Positions 35,239 to 48,700 of a DNA stretch of 64,000 nt are shown piece after piece (the stretch's first letter is position 1; each line of letters begins with the position of its first letter). Origin of the DNA: Tillandsia leiboldiana (Eukaryota; Streptophyta; Magnoliopsida; Poales; Bromeliaceae); the NCBI GenBank assembly GCA_029204045.2, contig CM055080.1:7960902-8024901 (forward strand), in the 5' to 3' direction. The notes below the pieces were generated by a model. It saw nothing but the letters and a program-made list of their open reading frames with translations, was not told where the DNA came from and did no database searches. The translations under genes and the position numbers were made by a program.

Positions 35239-36741
35239 TTGAATATTCCTATTCTTTGTTTGGAAGAGTATACACAAGAAATTATGCTCCTATTTACCAT
35301 AAAATGGATTTTTCAGAAAATATATGCCTTAAGCATTACCAGTTTAGTAGGTATTGTTAGTTAATTGTCCACATTTAAGTCATGAGGGAATAGCTTTGGT
35401 AATATAGCATTACATGTTTTCTTTTGTATCATCGAGGCAGTAGTTCACATCTCTTCTATTATTGCTTATGTCTACGTCAATATCCTTGTTGATGTCACTC
35501 CAAATTAGCGACCTTTACATTAATATAGTCTACTGTGTTACTTTGATATATCAAATTTCTATTTAAGTTATGCTGTTGTGTTTAAAGATTGATGAAATGA
35601 TATGAATGAAGTGGAGTGGAGTGGGGGTCTCCTTGCTGCATTATTACTGTGATACAGTGGTTGTATGATAGAGTATAATGTCAGCAGTTGATTGGATAGC
35701 TTTTGGGCAGTTTAGAAGAAGTGGTGGACTGGTTGGTTGTGGGATTAAAAATTTGAAGACTTTTTGATCTGACTCTTAGCTCAATGCTATTAAATTTTGA
35801 TAATTCTAGAGGGGAACTCTCAATTCAATGATGCTTAAAGTTGAAGAAAGCTAAAAGGATTAAGTAGATGGAGCAATCTTGAAACCAGAAATTGATGTCA
35901 TACCATAACGAAGAGAGAGAGATTTGAATCATCATGGCTAAAACATTCAAATTAGTTTATTGTTTCAAAATTTATGTTACAGAAAGCATGGCGAACTTTT
36001 TATATACGGAGGCTGAGGGGATGGATGCACTCAAGCAAGAACTCTCTGATCCTAACAAAGATAATATTTGCTCCTCTACATAAGTTTGGATTGATGTGAT
36101 TCTGTATAATCCCGTCTATATAGTCTAGATTGTATAATCCATGCCTAGAGCATCAAAGTCTCAAGTTTGAAAAGTATTTGATTAAATTCTGGTCAAATTC
36201 TTTTTGTCAATCTGACTACGCAGTTAGCCGTTTGGTTGGAAATCTTATCTAGTCGACTCGTTCGATTAATTCAAGACTTTGTTAGATGTTTTTCTCCAAT
36301 TATCTCTTCAGCTCATGCATCCAATTTGGTTACTTTTTTTACATCAGAATATGGCATTTTCATGACTCAAAACCCTAATTAAGTCAAAACCCCTATTACC
36401 AGCACCTTCGTCACAAAGTGTGTCAATCATGTGAACCAGCCACATAAACTTATCGAGAAGATAAAACGAAGTAATGACTTTGGCCATTCAATCTGGAAGA
36501 GAAATTGAAAGCCTGAAATAATATGGCAATGATTAGGATATTGTATCATTATACCCCTACAATGCTCCTATTTGACTTAAGCTAATGTGTTGGTATAGTG
36601 AGGGAGCTACTAGGACACCATTTTCATAGTAAAATGAAAATTTTCATGCTCTTTCATTTTCCTAATATATATACTATGGGATGCTGGCGCATATTGTAAT
36701 ATTTCCTCTGATTCAAGTTGTTAACTTAAATGTGGATGCAG
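35239..36741. other. Probable NAP1 5'UTR intron, remainder
   Basis: No ORF, repeat or known motif recognised. Ends at the acceptor GATGCAG before 36742. Confidence 0.4.
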
Positions 36742-36753
36742 GGTTGAACTGCT

Positions 36754-39700
36754 ATGGCAAGACCTAGGCAGGTTCTATCTCAAGACGCTTCTCCTAGATC
36801 CATGAAATCGAAGGACGGGGATGGCTTATCTAGATGGTCGGAGTACCTAAATTTCGAAGAGTCATCACCTTCGACTGCAACGAGTTGGAAGCATGTGGGC
36901 ACTGATGGGCCTCCAGCGTCTGGAACCATCCAGAAGACTCTACAAATGGAATGGGTGGTCCAACTGACAAAAGTTGCAGAGGGCTTATTAACTAAAATGT
37001 ACAGACTGAACACAGTTCTAGACTACCCAGATCTTTTTTCACATACATTTTCTGATACATTTTGGAAAACTGGCATTATTCCCAACTTTCCGAAAATATG
37101 CATACTCCTTTCAAAGAAATTTCCAGAGCATCCAAACAAATTGCAGCTTGAGCGGGTAAGATATGAGTCTTTTGCGAACTCTCTAATTAATGAGTAGTTT
37201 GGACATGACAATAGAATTATCTTGTAGGTTGATAAGCTGGCTCTTGATGGTTTGAATGAAAATGCTGAAGGCTATTTTCAAAACCTAGAACCATGGGTCA
37301 CGGTATGTGGGGCCTCATTTTCTGTTTTATTGCTAATCTGCTGATTGTTTGATAGTTACTTTCGCGTTTTTGTTTATACTTTTCCTATAATTTTTGTTAG
37401 TTAACTAAAAAACATACTACTTTTCCATCCTATGGCAACAACTCACATCTCTTGTCAAAATAAATGAAAGGACTTTATAATGAGGACGGTTTAATGTATT
37501 GTCTATGATCAAATATAAATTACATATACTCTCTGTATCTTCTTTTGGTGATAGATCTGAAATTTTTTTCTGCATAAGGAACTTTAGAGTATAAAAAGCA
37601 TTTACATATCTTGAAAACCAGTGTGGCGGTTGGTTCAGTTTAGTTAGGCTTTATGGAATAAAATCAAATAAAATTCTTTCACCTGCATCCAATTGAAAAT
37701 AGTCTAGACAACACTTTGACTCTTTCTTTGTATAGTAGTTTAGTTAACTATTGAAAGTTTTAGTAAAACTGTTGGAAATCTTTCTTTGTATAGTAGTTTT
37801 GTTAGCTCTTGAAAGTTTTGGTAAAACCGCAAGGGCTCATCTAGGGTTTGTGTTGAATATTTTTAGGGTACAATAGCTATGTAGCGTTAGAGTTGACAAT
37901 TAAGAATGTACATATAAGTTGTATGCAATAAGTATCAGTGCTTATTATGTTAACATAAATAGATCTCCGCTAATGTCCTCCCGCAATCTAAGCATCTCGT
38001 GGCTAGATGTGAAGATTGGAGCAAAGTGCAGAAAAACGTGAGCTGGTCAACGACTTTGTGAAGATGTTTGCAAGTTATTTTTTAGAAGAAATATAAAATA
38101 GAGAAAGGTCACCCTCATTAACTCTCTCATAGGAAATGATGATCAAACTCAATGTGCTTGACGTGCGCATGCAGGACTGGATTACTAGCAATATTTGTAG
38201 TATCGAGATATTCACAGTATATGAAGATCGGGCACTGCAGTGACACATCAAGATCACGAAGAAGGCAACTAATCTAAGTAGTTTAAGTAAAGAGTGAAGG
38301 CAACAGAGTGATGTTTAGTTTTGGAACTTAACTGAAAAATAGTATGTTGTTTCTTGGCAGACCAAGAGATAAGGTTAGTGATGTAGGACGGGATATAGGG
38401 TCTTACGTTTTGGTGGGCTCCAAATAAGATTTATAATTATTCGAAAGCTTTTTTTGATTTTTTTTCAATTTTCAAGAATTTTTGAAAATTTAAAATTTAA
38501 AATTATGAAAAGTAGGAAAATTAAAGAAAAATATAGGGAAACTCAGAAAAATTAAAAGAGAAAAAATAGAGAAGAAAAGAAAGATAATCAGGATTCACTC
38601 CTGGAACGGACACACTTCGGTACTGGACACTTCAGGGCAACGCTTTCGTGAAGGAAAATAAAAGATTGCTCGTGCATGAAGGCTTCGAATCATCTTTAAT
38701 AAATTTAATAATCATAAACTATCCATCATCATCATACAAGAGAGGCTTGGAGGCCTTATATATAGAGTTTCTAGTTAAATACTACTAAAAAAACAAATAT
38801 TGAAAGAAATCATTAATCCTACCACATATCAAATTCTAATTAAATCCTAACTAAATCCTGATTTCTAACAAAAAAGGAAATTAAAATACAATTATCCCAA
38901 TATAGATCTATTCTTATATGGTAATAAAATACTTCAAATAAAGTAAGAATGAACAAGTTGAAATGGAAAGGTAGAATGAGAATCGGATTCATTAAAAGAA
39001 AGTTTAACATATTTGCCTATATTTCAAACATTGCAATGAGACACTTTTATTTCTAGAAAACATTTTATTCCCTTTAAAATTTTTTAAAAGTACAGCATGA
39101 CTCGGATGATCTAACGTTGTATACTAAAGATCATTGCTAGACTTGGATGCAACCAAAGCGGACTTTGACTTATTTCCTATGCTTGCAACATTTGAAAACA
39201 GTGGATAAAGAGATGTTCCCGAACTATTGCATGGAGGAGCTCCTTGCTTATTTTCTTGTCCTTTACACAGAAACCCTTTACACAGAAGGTAATAGAGACA
39301 TATTCAAAATATGAGTTATTATCACGACAAAATTTATGAATAGAGAGCAAGTTTCTTTTAATAGAGGGAATGACAAAAACATTTTTAAGGGCATTAGATT
39401 CAGAAGATGTATTCAAATTCGTTTCACTAGTTTGAGTAATTAAAAGAAGATTTCCATTGATAACAAAACTATTTTCTTTCCCTACATAAGGCTTAGACTT
39501 TGAAAATATACCTATAGAGGCTCTATTATTAGGGTACTAAATCTCTTCAGTGGAATCAGATAGGTTCGTAGAGGCAAAGGTTTGAGGTTGGTTATCTAAA
39601 ACAAACGCATGATTAAACTTGTTTGCACTGGAGAGCTGTGTGGTTAAATTTGCCACAAATCAGGCATTGAATTCTAGTGTGAGGTAGAGTGGCTGACTGG

Positions 39701-42700
39701 TGCTATGAAGATGATGGCTGGGGTTGTGCGAAAGAGGTAGGTGTATAAGGCCGAGGGGAGTATGCTCCATAAGGTTCGCAACCAAACTGAGGGGTGTGTC
39801 CTCCTCGCTGATCCATTGCCTCCTTGAGATATATCTCTACAACCGTGCTGATTACGTCAACATAAATAAATCTACGCTAACAGCTATCTCCTTGATGAAT
39901 ATCAACCCAATATGATGGTTGAATGTAATATCTTAATTCCAGTTATAGCTCCATATTTCTTGGTTAAATAGAAATTAATTATATGTTCATCATATATAAA
40001 CTGACTAAAAATGAGTTTTCCAAAAGGTACCTGTACTATTGCATATCATTTACAAAGATTAAGTAACAAACCAGGGTAGTAATTCACATGTTTTAACCAA
40101 TATAATGCTGTATTCATTAAAAGAATGGGTAAGCAGATGATGTTTTTTTCTTTCATTTTCCCTCTCATCAGCTGTTGCTTGATTTAATGGCATTTCGTGA
40201 ACAAGCTCTGCGGCTAATCTTGGATTTAAGCAGCACAGTCATAACATTGCTAGTAAGCAATTCTACCCTAGCACTATACATTCTTTTTACCCTGGTCAAA
40301 GTTCTGACTGTGAGTCTCTTTCTTTTGCAGCCCCATCAAAATTCTCTAATCCTACATGCTTTTATGGATCTCTTTTGTTCATTTGTCCGAGTAAATCTTT
40401 TCTCGGACAAGGTAACCTGCCTCTTTCTACATTTCTGGTCTGCCTTTTCTAATATCTTTTAACTTTTTCATGCTATTTAGCTAAGTAGAAAAGCTTATAT
40501 TGAGTATTCATGATAATTATCTATATCCTTCTCTAACTCAACTTATTCTTTCTTCAGATACCTAGAAAAATGATCCTGCAGGTGTACAATCTCTTGCACA
40601 ACATGCTAAAGGGTGGGCGAGATTGTGAGTTTTATCATAGGTAGGGTAGCTACTTTGTGTGTACCCTTATACAAATTTACCAGTGTTTTTAGTTCATGCG
40701 CTTAATTTTCTGATGCTTTTTCTTTCCCAAATTTTATCCATAATTTTATTCTTATTGTGTTCTTTAACTGAGATGCTTCTTCAACTTCTTCAAAAATATT
40801 TGCGCGAGTGAATTGAAAATTAGGTTATTTTGTTCCTGGAAAGAGGAGTTTTTGTTTAAGTTAAAAATGGCTGGTTATAAAGGGAGTGAAGAGTTATCTT
40901 TTGCAAATGGGACCATTTACCGGGATTTCTAGAGTTTCTTGTGGTCCTCATAGTGGGAAAGCAAGGTCTCATTTTGTCAGACATTTTTGTGGTGCTAAAA
41001 TTGGCTTAGAATAACTTTTCCTCATCTTGTCACATATGACTCTGACATAAGAAATCCAAATCATGATACCTGCAATTTTTTAATGCAGTATTATAATCTT
41101 TCGGTTTTGCAACAGCTGATCAGCTATACACCGTATGACTTGCTGAACAATGACTATAATTAACTCATGGTCAGATTATTCTTACAAATTTTCTCTTGTT
41201 GAATGATGTATTTTGCAGTTTGATGGGGAATGAGTTCTTTGTAGTGAAACTTTTTCTTAATTGGATTACTTTCTTGATTTCCACTTTCTCGCTTTGCAGA
41301 TTGGTTCAGTTTGTGGACTCTTATGATCCACCTGTGAAAGGGTTGCAAGAGGACCTCAATTTTGTCAGCCCGCGGATTGGAGAGGTCATGCTCCTATCCT
41401 CTGCTTTTAATTGATACCAAATGTGACACACGTTGATTCGAATGCCAATTTTGTTTTATGCATTATTTATAGAGCCTTTTTTTCTTAAGTTCAAGAAGTA
41501 TTGTTACGAGCCATAGTATTGATGGCTTTCTTGACTAAACAACCAGCAAAGGCAATTCCCAATCAAACAATTTGCAGGAAGCGTTCATCTAAATCCTAAT
41601 AGCTAGATATGATGAGAGAAAGATGGCCTATGTATAAGAGTTTCCGAATGTGGATTCCAACAAGAACTCCTTTCTCCCCTGCCTGTCTTTTTTCTTTCAT
41701 TGAATACAACTGGCTATGTGAGATTCTGTTGGATGCTGAACTAAACAAACAAAGTTCGGGCTTCAACCCGACAACTAACTTTCCAAATTCGATTTTTTTG
41801 ACATAACCTCAGGAAGCAGCACACACAAAGTACTCTCGTGAAGAGAAAGAAAACTGCTATTTAAAAGCATTAGTTCATTGAAAGCATTCAAAATAAAATA
41901 ATGCCTTTTTCGGTTAGCAGGACTCCGTTCCACGAGCTACTTCTTTTAAGTCTTTTTCCATAACAGATGGGACTAGAGTGTCTGATATCCTTGAATGAGA
42001 GCATGGGATTGTCTAACTCGTTTTAGTTTGCTAGTCAACTTCTCTACAGTAAAATGTTGACTTATTACCTTGTGAGAAGCATTTGAAGAGTTTGCTAGTC
42101 CTTGAATATGCACATCATCCTCCATCTCAGGGTGTTCAGGCTCAATGTCATGTATTTGATCAATATGCTCGATGGAGGTGCCCTCGACAACTGGATCCGT
42201 CCTCTGCGTGTCAACTGCCGATGACAGCATCCCCTCCTACGTCTCAACTATAGGCTCAATAGAAATATGATCGTGGCACCGTCGCCTTCGTCGATATATA
42301 ATATCAACTTGACGAATCTTTGATGTGGACGGAACGTCGGATGGAGGGATCGGCGCGAATGAGATATCAAATTAATGTACCTCAGATTTAGTTGGGATAT
42401 CATATGGAGGTATCGACGTCGGCGCATGAGGGACTGATGCTGACGAGATATCCAAATGAGGGACGTCTAATGTCGAGGGGACGTCAGATGGATGAATCGG
42501 TTCGAACGTGGATGGAAAATCGTATGCAGGCGTGGAAGTGGAGGAAACATCAACGGAATCATAAAAAGACGGAGGAATATATGGATGCCCTGATACTGGT
42601 AATGTGGAAAGTCTCCCTAAAACATTCTTGAGATCCCATCTCATATGTACTGCAGTCTCCGTCATTCTAGACGGCTCTGGAGGATCATCCATCAAATGTC

Positions 42701-45700
42701 TAATGCTTTTAATAGCATGGCGCATAGCATCCACCTATATAAAAATATATATTTACATATAACGACTATTATTACATAAGAATAAAAAAAGAAAATTAAA
42801 TGATCTCATCAATGTTCGCTCGACATGCCCGTGCGGCAAAAAAATGAGCGGAGGTCACTGTATAGGACGAGAAATCTACCTATTTGTGATTTTTCAGTAC
42901 CACTGCATGTATACGGAGGTGGCTCGTATTGGATCTAGATCGACGAATGGAATTTGCTCTGCAATATTTTTCAAATGTTTAGCCCATCGTAGACTGTAAA
43001 GCATGAAAAGCTGCTTAGTACCCTCCTTATCTACCATGTGATGTGATCCGCTGTACAACTTCCACAGGCTTTGGTATATGCTGGAGTAATCCAAACTGAC
43101 GCAAAACTCTATCAAGTACATGTCGCTCTACTTTGTGGTAGCATATCAAGCAAGTTCTCGAGCGCCAAACTGCAGAGCGCTTGACACAAAAAACAGGAAG
43201 ACCATGCAAAACATCCTCCGTGGAAGGCATCCAAGTAACCTGTAAAGGTTAATAAAATTCAATTAATATAAATTTTAAAATGTATGTATGTGTATGTAAT
43301 TCGAGAATATGGAAAACTGTAAATATTATACTAGCATGCTGATATGAAAATTACTACACTACTAGTCTATAACCAATGCCACTCTGCTACTATGCCATGC
43401 CACACTAGGCTACTAAACCATATCCCGGCCACTATGCCGCTATACAAGGGTTACAACTAACCCGACTACATTCGGTCATTCTCATTTTCTTTTACCTTTA
43501 GCCTTTCGAAAGTACCTCGCTCGATGGGCCCATGCCCTAGGAGTCATACTCTTGATTGACGAGTTCTCTTGTTTACTCAATTTTGCACATTCATCCTAAG
43601 TTCTTTACTCTAGGGTCACTAATTGTCACCAAGGACACCAAGACACCAACTATGCCACTCTAATCTTAGAGTTTCATGACTCTATTAAGAGCTTCCAAAA
43701 AAGAGGACGAGCTTCCATTGACAATAATATCATCGACATATAAAAGAACAAGAGTGCCAAAAGATGAATGACAAATAAACATCGAGGGATCAACAGTGCT
43801 TTCAATGAAAACTTAGTTCAGAAAGAAAAGAAGTAAACCTCTAAAACCAAGCCCGAGGCGCGTGCTTGAGACCATAGATCGCTTTGCGTCGACGACAAAC
43901 ATGATGCGGAAAAAAAGGATGGACAAAACCTGGCGGTTGCCTCATATAAACTTCTTTACAAAGAGAGCCATGAAGAAAGGCGTTCTTCATCATTAGTTGT
44001 CGAAGTGGCTACCCAGACGAGAAAGCAATAAAAAGAACAGTATGAATAGTAGTCGGCTTGACAACCGGAGAAAATGCCTCATCAAAGTCAATACCCTGTT
44101 GTTGTTTGTTGCCTTGAGCCACAAGTCGAGCTTTGAGACGCTCAAGAGAACCATCCGCCTTCTGCTTTACCTTGTACACCCACTTGTAGCCAATAAAATT
44201 GACGGATGAGGGAGAAGAAACAAGGTCCCAAGTAGAGTTAGCCAATAAGGCATCAAACTCTTCAGCCATAGTTGCACGCTAACCTGCATCCTGAGAAGCC
44301 TCAGCAAAAGAGTTAGGCTCGGTAGGGAGAATAAAGCTTTTAGAAGCCAGGAAGGTGGTAGACTCAGTCAGATCCTTTGCCATGGACCGGGTGAGTATAG
44401 AGTGAGTACGAGAAGCTAGTGGTAGGGCGGCATCCGGCGGGGGCGAAGGTGGAGGGTCCAATTGTAGAGGAGCCTGAGTAGTAAAAGTGATGGCAATAGA
44501 CCTAGATGTATTCCGTATGGTATTAGACTCGGAGTCCAGGTTAACCAGCAACAGAGGCATCATTCTCATGGTGAACCTGTGTGGCAGCATTATTCACAGT
44601 GGTAGGAAAGTGAGATATTAACTCAGACGGTAAAATAGATTGAGGAATTTCATAGAGTACTAGAACCATCAGCAGTAAAGGAGTGAATGAAATAGAACCT
44701 AGAGATTGCATCAAGAGTTGACGGACTCACCTAGTATCGGAGGATTAGAGAGAAAATTTTGAAACATATGAAAATTTGAATTAGAAGAAATCGGTGCTGA
44801 AGAGGTGGAAAATTTTCGAAGACAAGAATAAGGAAACACCTTTTCAACAAAATTAACTTGCTGGGAAAGGAAAACTTTACCAGTGCTCGGATAGAGACAA
44901 CGAAAATCTTTATGCTTATCAGAGAGTCCTAAGAAAACACAAGGAAACGATAGGGGAGAGAGCTTGCGATCAGCAAAATCCTGTAGATCGGAATAACACA
45001 AACATCCAAAAACTTGGACAGGTTGCAAGTAAGAAGGAACACAATCATGCAAAAAAGTGTATGGCGATTTTCCCTTTAAAATAGTTAGAGGAGTACGATT
45101 CACAAGAAAAATAGTAGATTGAATAGTATCAGCCCAAAAACGAGGAGGTAAGCAAGATTGAAAAAGCAAACTTCTAACAATATTAGATAAGTGTCTATGC
45201 TTCCTCTCGGTTATGCCTCCTCTCGACTATGCCATTTTGTTGTGGTGTGTGTGGACAAGAAAACCTGTGAATAACCCCATTTTGCGAACAAAGAGCAGAA
45301 AATTTTCATTTGGATACTCTTTACCATTGTCAGATTGAAAAATTTAATTCTGTTATGAAAAATGTTTTCAACCATTGTCTTAAACTCGAGAAATTTTTCA
45401 AAAAATTCATACTTAAATTTTAAAAGAAAAAATCAGGAGTATTTAGAGTCATCGAGAAAAATAACATAATATTTATAACCAGAAACATAATGAACCGGTG
45501 ATTGCCATACATCATAATGAATGAGTTGAAAAGGAAAAGTAGACTGAGATTTTGAATCATGAAAGGAAAGTTTAACATGTTTGCCCATATTACAAGCACT
45601 GCAAACAGATAATTTAATAGCCGAATTATTATTAGAAACAACTTTATTGTCTTTAATAAATTTAGAAATAACAGGAAGGCTAGGATGACCTAACCGTCTA

Positions 45701-48700
45701 TGCCAAATATCTCTACTAAATCTAGATGCAACAAGAGCTAACTGTTGCTTATTCCCTGCATTTGCAGCTTTAGAAAAAAGTAGATAGAGTGATGTTCCCG
45801 AACTACGGTATCTGAGAAGCTTCGTTCTCGTTTTCTTGTCCTTCACAGAAGTCAAATTCGAAAGAAAAATTATTATCAACAGAATTTACGAACAAAAAGT
45901 AAATTTCTTTTAATAGAAAGAACAACAAGAACCTTTTTGAGAGCAAAGGAATTAGAGGAAGTATTCAATTATGTTTCACCTGTCTGAATAATATTTTATA
46001 AATTTTCATTACCAACAAAAATTTTTCTTGCCCAGTATAAGGTTTAGAAGATGAGAGAATACCAGAGTTAGCCGTCATTTGATTGGATGCACCAGTGTCT
46101 GGATACCAAACTTCCTCACCAGGCTCATGAAGGCTCATAATAGGGAAAGTATGGGGGATTTTATTTGCAATAAAGGTATGATTGAAGCGTTGCCTGCACT
46201 GAAGAATAGAATGGTTGAATTTTCCACAGATCTGACAGTGTGTGCTAGACCATGGAATATATGGCTGTTGGTTTGGTTGAGTGTTATTAGGTTGAGAATG
46301 TGGGTAGTTTCCATAAGATGCATATTTGAGGTAGGAATTGTGTCTACCATGCTTTCCTCGGCCTCCGCAATATATAACTCCACAATCGCCATGAGCATCT
46401 CTTCCACGGTTGGTATAAAGTGCTTCTCCATCCATGGTGGAGGTAGCGAATGGTGTCATCAAACTAGCACGACGTTGAACTTCTATTTCTTCTTGCATTA
46501 AGAAGGGGCGAAGTTGTTTGAAGATAAGTTTTGTCCTGTGTGTATTGAGAGCACTGACAAAATCTCTATACTCTTTGGACAATCCCAGAAGAACAGTTAT
46601 GACCAAATTATGATCTGACTCAGTTTCGCCAATCGCCTGAAGAGTATCCCCGATTGACTTAATTTTTTTGCATATATTCACTTATGCCCATTGATCCTTT
46701 TTTGATACTTCATAATTCAGACTTTAGAGAAAAGGCAGTGGAAGCAGTTTTGTCAAAAAAATGTCTCAATAATATTCTATGCATCATGGGCTGTTTTAGG
46801 TGAATTAGATATAACCGTTTGTAATATATTAAGAGACAAAGTAGCATTAATCCAAGAAAGTATGGTGGTGTCTATTTTCTTCCAAACTAAATAATCTGGA
46901 TTTGCAATTCTCTTTTTGTCAGTAGCATCAATCGTCTGAGGAGGAATAATACCAGATCCATCGATATGCATAGTCACACCGAAACTCTCTAAAACATAAA
47001 GAAACACTTGCTTTCATACTAGATATGTAGAATTAGCGAGTTCTAAAAGTATGAGAGTTTTAATATTAATAATTGATAGAGATGATATAGAAGAAGATAT
47101 GTTTGCCACTGAAAAATACCACCACAAAGAAGGAGAAGAGGTCAGGGATTACCAATTTGAGAGTTTCTGATGCGAGAAAGAAAGACCAAAATACCACAAG
47201 AAAAACCAAAGTGACGAGAGGCCGAATAATGCCAAAGACCAACAGGAAAGGATTGTGCGGTAGCAAGCAACACCAGAGAAGGCTGGAGAGTGGAGCGGCA
47301 CAACACAGGTGATCCAACGGCAGCAAGCAACACTAGAGAAGGCTGGATAAGAATCGGGGGGCAAAAAAAAAGAAATCACCTATGGAAGGAGGTAAGATAT
47401 TTGGTAGATGGTGGCTATGGATCAATATTCCCTAGTTAGGGTTTTTGCTCTGATACCATGAAAGAATAGCAAAAGTGCATAGCCCTCTAGGGTTGTATTG
47501 ATGAGATTAAATAGTATATAGACTAACTTATTATAGTAATAATAATACAACCAGAGATACCATATAGACCTACATTAGAAAAGGCAACAAATAATACAAC
47601 ACTAAATATATCGTAACATAACTAAATAACTATATAAAGCCACAATTTGTAATACTAACCTAGTTGTATTTGCACCTTCTCCGATATCAACTCGAGAGGA
47701 TTCTCTTTCGGCCACAGGGGACAATACATCCATGTCTAAGTCACTGTTTAACGTTCTTGAATGATAACCCTCTGATGCAACTATCTGCTTCTCAATGTAG
47801 ATTATCAAACAACCACAGTTTCAAGACAACGCCATCATACCACACAATGAGTCATCGTCTGTAATTTCGATCACATCGTATTGATTTCCTCCCATCGGAT
47901 ATCGGACTTTGATACTTTGACGATACTCATCTCTTCTTATATCGGTCAATCTATATATTTTTCTCTCGAATTCACTAAATGTAATGTCCATAGGAATGCC
48001 ACTTAATTTCTTATGACCGCCAATATACGGTGCATTATTATTTTGCGCAACAAATTGTCCATTCCAGCGAACATAAATAGCCACATGATTATGTGCCATT
48101 CTTACTTTAAAAAAAATAATTCAAAACAATAGGTGAACCCGAACCCGAATCAGAATATGATAGATTTTTAACCCGAACCCGAATCTGAATATGATAGATT
48201 TTTAAAAATCAATAGGTGAACCCGAACCCAAAACTGAAATGCCAAATCGAAACAATCCATTTTCTTTATAATATTTCAAAACATTTTACATTAAATCTAG
48301 TTCAGGTAATCCGCTCCGTTCGAGATTCCCAAGTCCTAAACATGCATCCGTACCCATTGACATTCCTAAACCCTAAACCATTCATTTTCATGTAAATTTC
48401 ATGTCATATCCAAACTCGAACAACAACAGCAAATTCAAACATAGAAAATGCAATAGAGTTAAGAAATGAATGAGATAATCTGCGCTCTTGTGCGTCGGTG
48501 ACGGCAACGGTGAATGCCTAGACGACAACTGGTGCGGTGGCGATGACGATAACAATGACCAGTGGCTACAGAGAGAGCTCGGGAGTGAGAGAGGTAGAGA
48601 GAGGGTGTGAGCTCAGAAGTGAGAGAGGGAGAGAGAGAGAGTGAGCTCGGGATGTGAGAGAGGTAGAGAGAGTGATCGAGCTCGGGAGTGAGAGAGGTAG

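Larger units (their letters stand above)
43700..47600 (-). mobile_element. Ty1/copia retrotransposon, 3'-truncated, in NAP1 intron 6
   Basis: In minus-strand order: LTR end at 47459, initiator-Met-type primer site 47447-47458, gag (45965-46681), pre-integrase (45433-45879), integrase end (44711-45169), RT start (44009-44269) and RT YVDD motif (43729-43740). RNase H and a 3' LTR are not seen. The gag-integrase-RT order marks it as copia. It lies inside the MULE. Confidence 0.8.

Noticed and set aside
42894..43230. Host MAIN/MAIL gene
   Set aside because: The PMD coding is frameshifted, on the opposite strand inside a NAP1 intron, and accompanied by MULE-type sequence, so transposon origin is favoured.
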